In this document: positions 1 through 6,996 of the stretch, piece by piece | Numbering within the stretch: the first letter of the stretch is position 1 | How the letters are laid out: each line of letters starts with the position of its first letter | Assembly: GCA_020433785.1 (NCBI GenBank) | Contig: JAGRCC010000444.1 | Span: 1 to 6,996 of the forward strand | Source of the DNA: Anaerolineae bacterium | GTDB lineage: Bacteria; Chloroflexota; Anaerolineae; 4572-78; J111 | Length of the DNA: 6,996 bases | Direction of reading: 5' to 3' | The notes under the pieces: generated by a model | What the model saw: the letters and a program-made list of their open reading frames with translations, nothing else | What the model was told of the DNA's origin: nothing | Database searches by the model: none | Position numbers and translations under genes: made by a program

Positions 1-1299
1 TACACCTGGACCGCTCCGGATGCCGGCGGCTCGTACCAGGTCGCTGCGGCTATTACCTCGAACCAGGCCGGGGCTGAAACGCTCGATCGCGGCGGCGTCG
101 CTGTGCTGGTAGCTACACCGACGACAGCGCCAACGCCCACCCCGGAACCGTCGCCAACGCCGCAGCCAACCGCCACGCCGGAAGCGGATGAAGTGGCTGC
201 CGCGCCGGCCCAACCTGCCGCACCGGCCCAATCAGAAGCGCCGGCCGAGTCTCAACCGGCTCCAGCCGCACCGCCGATTGTCGCCTCCTCCGTAGGAAAT
301 TTACCTTTTGGGTACGGTATTCAGGTCGATCCACGCGGTGATACGGCTAACCAAATCGCCTTGATCAGAAATATGGGCTTTAATTGGGTTAAATTCCAGA
401 TGGCCTGGAAGGATGTTGAACCATCGCCGGGAACCTACAATTTTGGCATGTGGGACAACATTATCAATGCCTATAATGCCAACGGCATTAAGGTTCTACT
501 CAGTATTCCCAAAGCGCCCGACTGGGCCAGACCGCCGGATGATGACAAAAGCGTTGAAGGTCCTCCCCAAGACCCGGTTAAGTATGCCGAGTTTGTAGGA
601 CGGGTAGCTCATCAATACCAAGGCAAGGTCCAGGCCATCGAGGTTTGGAACGAACAGAACCTATATTATGAGGCCGGCGGACAGGGCCGCATTGACGCGG
701 CTAAATATACGGAGCTGCTGAAAGCGTCTTACACCGCCATCAAATCGGTCAACCCTGATATGATTGTGGTCAGCGGGGCGATGACCCCTACCGGTGCGCC
801 CTTCCCGGCAGCGGTCGATGATGTCGAATATCTGCGCCAGATGTACGCTAACGGGGCCAAAGGCTTCTTTGATGCCGTAGGCGCGCACCCCAGCGGCTTT
901 GCCAACCCACCGGATGCCCTCTTCCAAGGCGGCGATTTTGATCCTAATCGCGGGTTCGATGACCACCGCAGCTTCTTCTTCCGCAATACAATGGAAGAGT
1001 ACCGGCAGGTGATGGTCGCCAATGGCGATGGCGACAAAACCATCTGGCCGACAGAGTTCGGCTGGCCGGTGTGGCGCTTTACCGGCGACGAACGCTTTAC
1101 CTTTGCTCAGGAAAATTCTTTGCAAACGCAAGCCCAATATATTGTACAGGCGTATCAAATGGGTAAAGAATGGGGCTGGGTCGGCACCATGTTTTTGTGG
1201 AATCTGGACTATAACGTCACCTCGCCCAGTACTGAGCTAGCCAACTTTGGCATTGTCGGCGCACCGGCTTACGATGCCCTGGCCGCGATGCCGAAATAG
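1..1299 (+). CDS. Exported clan GH-A-like glycoside hydrolase, C-terminal part (5' end outside window)
   Basis: The frame is open from base 1 to the TAG at 1297-1299, so 432 C-terminal residues are visible. The GTG at 103 is an internal Val codon, not a start. Residues 1-37 look like the last strands of an Ig-like domain (YTWTAPDAGGSYQV). Residues 38-97 are a Thr/Pro- then Pro/Ala/Glu-rich linker, typical of surface proteins. From about residue 101 comes a TIM-barrel hydrolase domain. The motif VWNEQN (Glu218, 652-654) fits the acid/base of clan GH-A, and PTEFGW (Glu352, 1054-1056) fits the nucleophile, so it appears catalytically intact. It resembles the GH39/GH5-like 'cellulase family' proteins, including the PslG type linked to exopolysaccharide. 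Substrate and exact GH family cannot be assigned. The next gene is a paralogue; both end in PAY-x-AL-xx-MPK. It acts outside the cytoplasm by inference; its signal peptide or anchor would lie upstream of the window. Confidence 0.85.
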   Translation, partial: YTWTAPDAGGSYQVAAAITSNQAGAETLDRGGVAVLVATPTTAPTPTPEPSPTPQPTATPEADEVAAAPAQPAAPAQSEAPAESQPAPAAPPIVASSVGNLPFGYGIQVDPRGDTANQIALIRNMGFNWVKFQMAWKDVEPSPGTYNFGMWDNIINAYNANGIKVLLSIPKAPDWARPPDDDKSVEGPPQDPVKYAEFVGRVAHQYQGKVQAIEVWNEQNLYYEAGGQGRIDAAKYTELLKASYTAIKSVNPDMIVVSGAMTPTGAPFPAAVDDVEYLRQMYANGAKGFFDAVGAHPSGFANPPDALFQGGDFDPNRGFDDHRSFFFRNTMEEYRQVMVANGDGDKTIWPTEFGWPVWRFTGDERFTFAQENSLQTQAQYIVQAYQMGKEWGWVGTMFLWNLDYNVTSPSTELANFGIVGAPAYDALAAMPK

Positions 1300-1318
1300 A
1301 TTTTGATCGACAACTTTT

Positions 1319-1363
1319 AAGTTTGGGGTCGGGCGACGTTGCTGCCTGCCCCCAACTTTTTTT
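1319..1363 (+). terminator. Putative intrinsic terminator or attenuator between the two hydrolase genes
   Basis: AAGTTTGGGG (1319-1328) pairs with CCCCCAACTT (1349-1358) with one mismatch, and an inner GGC/GCC can add three pairs. A run of seven T follows at 1357-1363, the classical rho-independent pattern. It begins 20 bases after the stop of the first hydrolase. The ribosome binding site of the next gene starts at the base after the T-run, leaving no room for a promoter between them. It may be a partial terminator that lowers expression of the second gene. Confidence 0.65.
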
Positions 1364-1370
1364 GTAGAGG
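1364..1370 (+). promoter_or_regulatory. Ribosome binding site for the second hydrolase
   Basis: GTAGAGG lies 9 bases before the ATG at 1380 and supports that start. It directly abuts the T-run of the preceding hairpin, so terminator and translation initiation region are contiguous. Confidence 0.6.
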
Positions 1371-1379
1371 AAAAGTATC

Positions 1380-2843
1380 ATGCAACCCCAGAAGAATGGT
1401 TTCAATTTTATGCTGCTGCTGCCCATTGTGGGTGGGTTGGTGATCGCCGGTGCGTTGGTTTGTGCGGCCGGGTTTGCCATTTGGGCTTTTGCCTTTTATC
1501 AACCGGGTGGTCGTGCCGCCCGGCCTTCTCCCACGCCCACTTTTGAGGTCGTTCGCTTTAATGATGCGGATGCCGATCAGCAAGTTGCCTCGGCTGACCC
1601 GGTCGATAACGCGCCGGCTGAGCCGGCAGAACCGGCTGAACCGGCCCAATTTGAAGCAGCTCCGGCCGAGTCTCCCACTGAAGAAGCCCCTCCCGTTGAA
1701 GAAGCAGCCCCGGCTAATCCCGAAGCTAACCAATCCGCCGCCGAGTCCGCCGTAGCGCCGGTGATCAACACAGCCCCGGTCACCATGAGTTCACCTGATT
1801 ATGGGATGCAGGTGTTCTTGTACTGGCAGGCCGAGATTGCCGACCGCGATTTGAAATTGGTTGAAGACGCTGGCTTTCGGTGGGTCAAGCAGGAGTTTCC
1901 CTGGCGCGAAATCGAGCCGGTGCAAAAAGGTGGCTTCGACTGGGAAAAGACTGATCGGATTATGGATCAAATCGATGCGCACGGTCTTAACGTGATCGCC
2001 CGCTTGGGCGTGCAGCCGCCGTGGGCGGGTGGCGGTTTTCCCGAAGTTGGCCCACCCGATAATTTACAGGATTTTGCCGATTTTGTGACGGCCGTCGCCA
2101 CCCGCTATAAAGGGCGCGTTGATGCTTACCAAATTTGGAACGAACCGAATCTGTCGCGCGAGTGGGGCAATCGCCCCCCCAATGCGGCCGAATACACCGA
2201 AATGCTCAAAGTGGCTTACGAAGCCATTAAAGCGGTCGATCCTTATCCAATTGTGATCAGCGCCGGGATGGCCCCCACTACCCGTAACGACGATGTGGCT
2301 CGCCCCGACACCTACTATATTCAAGAGATGTACGACGCCGGTGCAGCCCCGTATTTCGATGCCTTGGGCGCGCACGGGCCTGGCTACGCCTCCGAGCCGG
2401 AGAAAGATCCGGCCGAAATTGCCCAAACACCCGGTTTGGCTAACCCCGGTGACTTCAAGCCGGAGAATAATGTTCCGGAAGAACTGCGCCGGGTGTACGG
2501 CTTCCGCCATGTGGAAGATGTCCGCGAGATTATGGTCAAAAATAATGATGCCGATAAACAAGTCGTATTACTTGAGTTTGGCTGGACCATCGATCCCCGG
2601 CCCGACTCACCCTATAAATGGCATGCGGTTTCATCGGAACAGCAGGCTCAATATTTTGTGCGCGCCTACCAGTATGCTAAAGCCAATTGGCAGCCTTGGA
2701 TTGGCATTATGAGTCTCATTTATGTCGCCGATCCAACCTGGACAATGCAAGACGAACAAACTTACTGGAGTATCGTGTATCCCACCTACCCGGAGTTAAC
2801 CGCTGCTCCGGCCTACTATGCCTTAAAAGATATGCCTAAATAG
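1380..2843 (+). CDS. Membrane-anchored clan GH-A-like glycoside hydrolase, paralogue of the preceding gene
   Basis: 487 residues, complete, with an ATG start supported by GTAGAGG upstream. Residues 10-41 form one strongly hydrophobic segment after a short start containing one Lys, best read as an uncleaved anchor; the Cys in ALVC is a poor lipobox. Residues 42-138 are a disordered Pro/Ala/Glu linker with four PAE/PAQ units at 78-90. The TIM-barrel domain runs from about 139 to the end. QIWNEPN places the likely acid/base at Glu255 (2142-2144), and LLEFGW the likely nucleophile at Glu399 (2574-2576). Other blocks shared with the upstream gene are EYTEMLKxxYEAIK, DALGAH, QAQYFVxAYQ and the C-terminal PAYYALKDMPK. 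A role as an extracytoplasmic endo-glycosidase acting on a surface or exported glycan is inferred from the family and the neighbouring GT-C-like gene; the substrate is unknown. It differs from its neighbour in having no visible Ig-like domain. Confidence 0.88.
   Translation: MQPQKNGFNFMLLLPIVGGLVIAGALVCAAGFAIWAFAFYQPGGRAARPSPTPTFEVVRFNDADADQQVASADPVDNAPAEPAEPAEPAQFEAAPAESPTEEAPPVEEAAPANPEANQSAAESAVAPVINTAPVTMSSPDYGMQVFLYWQAEIADRDLKLVEDAGFRWVKQEFPWREIEPVQKGGFDWEKTDRIMDQIDAHGLNVIARLGVQPPWAGGGFPEVGPPDNLQDFADFVTAVATRYKGRVDAYQIWNEPNLSREWGNRPPNAAEYTEMLKVAYEAIKAVDPYPIVISAGMAPTTRNDDVARPDTYYIQEMYDAGAAPYFDALGAHGPGYASEPEKDPAEIAQTPGLANPGDFKPENNVPEELRRVYGFRHVEDVREIMVKNNDADKQVVLLEFGWTIDPRPDSPYKWHAVSSEQQAQYFVRAYQYAKANWQPWIGIMSLIYVADPTWTMQDEQTYWSIVYPTYPELTAAPAYYALKDMPK
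1614..1649 (+). repeat. Four 9-base tandem units encoding PAE-PAE-PAE-PAQ in the linker
   Basis: Four consecutive 9-base units, each CCG-GCx-(G/C)Ax, encode the Pro-Ala-acidic linker of the second hydrolase. The units differ at third positions and at the last codon. Repeats of this kind change length easily by slippage, so linker length probably varies among relatives. Confidence 0.6.
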
Positions 2844-2928
2844 CTGATACAGCGTGAAACGTGAAACGGACTCGGATCGATGTCGATAGACTCTCAGCCC
2901 TACGGTTTACGTTTCACGCTGCTCAGTT
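2842..2928. repeat. Long imperfect inverted repeat over the gene 2/gene 3 junction
   Basis: CAGCGTGAAACGT (2850-2862) is exactly complementary to ACGTTTCACGCTG (2909-2921). Pairing extends outward, AGCTGA (2842-2847) with TCAGTT (2923-2928) including one G-T pair, and inward, AAAC (2864-2867) with GTTT (2905-2908) after a one-base bulge. That gives about 23 pairs around a loop of roughly 35 bases. The left arm holds a tandem heptamer (GTGAAAC twice, 2854-2867), mirrored on the right with one base lost. No T-run follows, so it is not a standard terminator. It looks like a small dispersed hairpin element (REP- or MITE-like). It overlaps the preceding stop codon and the first codons of the longest reading of the next gene. 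Confidence 0.75.
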
Positions 2929-5776
2929 GGCTGAGCCGAATCGGCCGCTTACGCCGGTGAGGCAGGTTTTTGATTTTCTCACGGCCCGGTTTGATCCTTA
3001 TCTGCTGCTGGTGTGGCTCTTTGCTCTGCCGGCTCTGTCCCCGCTTTGGCAGCCCACCATCACCGATAGCGCTGATGGGTTGCTGCATTTATATCGGCTA
3101 GTGGCGCTCGATCAGGCGGTCCGGCAGGGTGATCTGTTTCCCCGTTGGTTGCCTGATCTGGCCTACGGCTACGGCTTTCCGCTCTTTGTATTTTATGCCC
3201 CGCTTGCCTATTACCTCACGTTGATTCTAAGTTTTGGTACGGGCCTCGTCCCGGCTTTTAATATCTCCTTTGGTCTAGCCTTGCTCCTGTCCGGTACAGG
3301 CGTGTTTTTGTTGGTTCGAGATCGATTCGGTTCCATGGCGGGGTTGTTGGCCGGTGTGGCCTATGTTTACGCGCCGTTCCAGCTATTCAATGCTTTCTCT
3401 CGAGGCGGTCTGCCTGCCGCTTGGGCGATGGCCCTCTTTCCCTTTACCTTTTGGGCCTTTGGCCGGCTGTTATGGCCTGGCGACCATCCCCGGCTGCTAT
3501 TCTGGACGTCTATAAGCGCGATGCTGTTTGGGTTGGCTTTACTGACCCATAATACCTTGAGTTTGCTCTTTACCCCGCTGCTGGTGGCCTATCTAATCGT
3601 AAGCCTACTGGTACGTTTTATTTTGAAACGATGGACAACACCAACCGAAAATGAGACCCAAGCTTATATCAGATCCCTTTCGTGGACACGTACTGTACTG
3701 CCGGTTAGTTTCGCCGTCGTGTTGGGGTTAGGCTTGGCTGCGTTTTTCCTGCTGCCGGCCATCATTGAAAAAGAGTACGCTCAGGTCTATCGCGTCATCA
3801 CCTCGCCTGACTTCGATTTTCGCTTCCATTTTGTCTCGCTAACCGAGTTGTTGGCCTGGCCGGAACCGGCTAATACGGGTTTGCTCAATCCGAAATTTCC
3901 ACTAACCCTTGGCCTGGTTCAGGTCGGGCTGGCGGTCATTGGTCTTGTTGGCCTGGTCAATAACCTCCTCCAATCGCGGCAGACACTGACGCAACGGATC
4001 GCAGCTCAGCTCACTTTGGGCTTTTTTGCCGCTTCGATGCTGCTCATCGCCGTTTTGATGATGCTGCCGCTCTCTCAGCCGCTCTGGGAGCGACTGCCGC
4101 TGCTCGAATTTATTCAATTTCCCTATCGCTGGCTAGGCCCGTCGGCCTTGATGCTAGCCATCTTGGCCGGCGCGGCTGGGCCAACGCTGCCGGAGCGAGC
4201 CGCCTTGGCGCTGACGTTAGTGGGTATCGCTGCCATCTTTTTCAGCGCCGTGCCGCTGCTTTACCCACGCTACAATACCACCCTGCCGGCTGACCCCAGC
4301 CTAGTCGATATGATGGCTTATGAGCATCGCAGCGGCGTCATTGGTACGACCTCTTTTGGCGAATATCTGCCGATTTGGGTAAAAACGATTCCCCGCGAGT
4401 CGCCGCTGGAGCCGATGTATCAAACCGGCCGGCCAATTGAGCGATTTGATGCCAGTTATCTACCTTATGGAGCCGAAATCGCGTCGACTCGCTATGAATT
4501 TAATCGAGTGTCTTTAACAGTCGAGTCGCCTGAACCGTTTCAGGCAATTTTCAACACCTTTTACTTTCCGGGTTGGGTGGCTAAGGTTGATAAGCAGCCC
4601 GCCCCTACCGTTCCTTTCAGCGATCGCGGGCTTATCCGCGTCGACGTGCCGCCCGGCCGGCATAAAATAAGCCTCCATTTTCAAGAGACGAAGCTGCGAC
4701 GTGTTGCCAATTGGTTATCGGTTGCAGCACTGTTTGCTGTTTTAGGGGTGCTGGCTCTATCGATGGGGCATCGGACTGAGCATGTTTATCTATGGCTTAC
4801 ACCCGATCTTCCTCGTTCGAAACTTACACTATCCCCCCTGATTATTTTCACCAGCCTCGCCTGCCTGCTCATCGCCTTGAAAATGGTCTACTTCGATCAC
4901 GTTGATAGCCCGCTTAAACAGACATACGACGGCGCAGTCGTTGGGATCGATGTGCCGCGCCAGGTGAATTTTGGCAGCCAGATCGATCTCATCGGCTACG
5001 ATCTGGCGCAGGCAGCGGTGCAGCCCGGTCAGGCATTCGATTTAACCGCTTATTGGCAGGCGCGGCAGCCCGTGGCGACAGCTTACAGTGCTTTAGCTCA
5101 GTTAGTTGACCATGAAGGCCACCTCTATACCGGCCAGGATAACTTGCACCCCGGCGGTTTGCCCACTAGCGACTGGCAGTCGTGGGGCTTCGTCCGTGAC
5201 TCGCACACAGTATTGGTTCCGTGGGGAACGCCGCCGGGCGACTATTTTCTGACCACCGGCCTGTACGATCCGGCTACCTGGCAGCGATTGCCGGTATTGG
5301 CCGGCGGCGACTCCGGCTGGCCGGATGTGATCGCCATTCCGGTTACAGTTGATCTGTCTGATCAGCAACCGGCCCTGACGGAGCTTGATATTGCCTGGCC
5401 TCAGAACGTCGATCTTAATGCCGACCTGCGTTTGCTCGGCGCAACGCCGGAGCGAGACGCTATTGTTCGTAACGATTTTTTACGGCTGGCGCTTTTTTGG
5501 GAAGCGAAGCAAAAACCGCAAGCGAACTATCAAATCGCGGTTCGCCTTGTGAATGAGCAGAAACTCACTGCGCTGGAGCAATCTGGCGCACCTTCTTTCG
5601 GGCGCTACCCGACCCGCCATTGGTCTCCCGGCGAGCGTGTCCGCGACAACCATGCCTTCTGGATTCCGGCTGACTTTCCGGCAGGCCGATACCGATTGCA
5701 GGTACGGCTTTTGGATAAGGCAGACCAGCCGGCAAGTCAGTGGGTTGATTTGGGAACGATGACCGCGGTTGAGTGA
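2861..5776 (+). CDS. Multi-pass GT-C-like membrane protein (PF10131-like) with YfhO-like and tandem beta-sandwich C-terminal modules
   Basis: Up to 971 residues. About 11 hydrophobic segments lie between 46 and 467 and two more at about 617-634 and 658-675. The first loop after TM1 carries TDSADGLLHLYR (Asp69, Asp72, His76), then GDLFPRWLPDLAYGYGFPLF. This is the signature I know from proteins labelled '6-pyruvoyl-tetrahydropterin synthase-related membrane protein' (PF10131); the label is historical, and an acidic residue in the first outer loop is typical of GT-C glycosyltransferases using lipid-linked sugars. Residues 545-610 resemble the YfhO C-terminal region (FYFPGWVAKVDKQP, VPPGRHKISLHF). 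Residues 701-829 and 850-968 are two related beta-sandwich modules. The GTG start at 2861 has no ribosome binding site and lies inside an inverted repeat; GTG 2957 (939 residues) is an attractive alternative, also without a clear site. No in-frame ATG occurs before residue 159. It probably follows the hydrolases in one operon. Donor and acceptor are unknown. Confidence 0.82.
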   Translation: MKRTRIDVDRLSALRFTFHAAQLAEPNRPLTPVRQVFDFLTARFDPYLLLVWLFALPALSPLWQPTITDSADGLLHLYRLVALDQAVRQGDLFPRWLPDLAYGYGFPLFVFYAPLAYYLTLILSFGTGLVPAFNISFGLALLLSGTGVFLLVRDRFGSMAGLLAGVAYVYAPFQLFNAFSRGGLPAAWAMALFPFTFWAFGRLLWPGDHPRLLFWTSISAMLFGLALLTHNTLSLLFTPLLVAYLIVSLLVRFILKRWTTPTENETQAYIRSLSWTRTVLPVSFAVVLGLGLAAFFLLPAIIEKEYAQVYRVITSPDFDFRFHFVSLTELLAWPEPANTGLLNPKFPLTLGLVQVGLAVIGLVGLVNNLLQSRQTLTQRIAAQLTLGFFAASMLLIAVLMMLPLSQPLWERLPLLEFIQFPYRWLGPSALMLAILAGAAGPTLPERAALALTLVGIAAIFFSAVPLLYPRYNTTLPADPSLVDMMAYEHRSGVIGTTSFGEYLPIWVKTIPRESPLEPMYQTGRPIERFDASYLPYGAEIASTRYEFNRVSLTVESPEPFQAIFNTFYFPGWVAKVDKQPAPTVPFSDRGLIRVDVPPGRHKISLHFQETKLRRVANWLSVAALFAVLGVLALSMGHRTEHVYLWLTPDLPRSKLTLSPLIIFTSLACLLIALKMVYFDHVDSPLKQTYDGAVVGIDVPRQVNFGSQIDLIGYDLAQAAVQPGQAFDLTAYWQARQPVATAYSALAQLVDHEGHLYTGQDNLHPGGLPTSDWQSWGFVRDSHTVLVPWGTPPGDYFLTTGLYDPATWQRLPVLAGGDSGWPDVIAIPVTVDLSDQQPALTELDIAWPQNVDLNADLRLLGATPERDAIVRNDFLRLALFWEAKQKPQANYQIAVRLVNEQKLTALEQSGAPSFGRYPTRHWSPGERVRDNHAFWIPADFPAGRYRLQVRLLDKADQPASQWVDLGTMTAVE

Positions 5777-5795
5777 AATCAACTGGGCTTTAAAG

Positions 5796-5831
5796 AAAAA
5801 AAGCCGGTGTCATAGCGACACCGGCTTTTTT
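5796..5831. terminator. Bidirectional intrinsic terminator between convergent genes
   Basis: Nine GC-rich pairs, GCCGGTGTC (5803-5811) with GACACCGGC (5817-5825), enclose a 5-base loop. A seven-base A-run precedes the stem and a six-base T-run follows it, so the full stem can reach 15 pairs and each strand ends in a U-run. It sits 19 bases after the stop of the plus-strand membrane protein and 13 bases past the stop of the minus-strand Clp gene, and so serves both. Confidence 0.93.
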
Positions 5832-5844
5832 GAGATAACCGTAA

Positions 5845-6996
<1,152 letters not shown>

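Noticed and set aside
103..105. GTG at 103 as the start of the first hydrolase
   Set aside because: The frame is open and protein-like to base 1, there is no ribosome binding site, and starting here would leave an exported-type linker without a signal sequence.
661..1158. 165-codon open frame on the minus strand within the first hydrolase
   Set aside because: It is in codon register with the real gene, where antisense stops need sense TTA, CTA or TCA, rare at this composition. The translation has no recognisable family, while the plus strand has catalytic motifs.
1449..1470. Cys28 of the second hydrolase as a lipoprotein attachment site
   Set aside because: The preceding residues are ALV; Val at -1 does not fit the usual Gly/Ala/Ser, and the hydrophobic stretch continues well past the Cys, which fits a membrane anchor better.
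2064..2561. Second 165-codon antisense frame, within the second hydrolase
   Set aside because: The identical length suggested a conserved antisense gene, but the two end at non-equivalent sites: one just after the WNEQN motif, the other 78 bases before WNEPN. The match in length is chance.
2850..2921. Doubled GTGAAAC heptamers as a possible CRISPR array or origin iterons
   Set aside because: There are only two direct heptamers per arm, no regular spacers and inverted rather than direct arms.
5785..5831. GGCTTT at 5786-5791 could pair with AAAGCC at 5800-5805 and compete with the terminator
   Set aside because: Six weak pairs cannot compete with a 9-15 pair perfect stem. The segment lies after the last gene, where antitermination would have no clear target.

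Overview
The window looks like a piece of a Chloroflexota genome, probably Anaerolineae or a related class. This is inferred from style: Thr/Pro- and Pro/Ala/Glu-rich linkers on exported proteins, a large GT-C membrane protein ending in tandem beta-sandwich modules, moderately high GC and weak ribosome binding sites. No marker gene settles the taxonomy.

Layout: three genes read rightward and a fourth reads leftward toward them. (1) 1-1299, the C-terminal part of an exported clan GH-A-like glycoside hydrolase. It enters the window already open and carries the end of an Ig-like domain, a Pro-rich linker and a TIM-barrel catalytic domain. (2) 1380-2843, a complete paralogue of that enzyme with an N-terminal membrane anchor instead of the Ig-like part. 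A hairpin plus T-tract lies between the two genes, directly before the second gene's ribosome binding site. (3) 2861-5776, a roughly 970-residue multi-pass membrane protein: a GT-C-like/PF10131-like N-terminal half, a YfhO-like extracytoplasmic segment and two tandem beta-sandwich modules. A long imperfect inverted repeat (2842-2928) spans the gene 2/gene 3 junction and covers the first codons of the longest reading of gene 3. (4) 5845-6996, minus strand, the C-terminal D2 half of a ClpC-type AAA+ unfoldase. Genes 3 and 4 converge on a near-perfect bidirectional terminator (5796-5831).

The three plus-strand genes can be read as a cell-surface glycan module: the membrane protein would move sugars from a lipid carrier outside the cytoplasm, and the two anchored or secreted hydrolases would trim or remodel the product. 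This is inference from family membership and adjacency; the substrate cannot be read from the sequence. The Clp gene is a housekeeping neighbour with its own transcription unit. There is no CRISPR array, tRNA, rRNA, transposase or defence gene, and no gene-free stretch longer than about 120 bases. I found no convincing new system. The most worthwhile points are the inverted repeat at the start of gene 3, the terminator-like hairpin between the hydrolase paralogues, and the domain architecture of the membrane protein.
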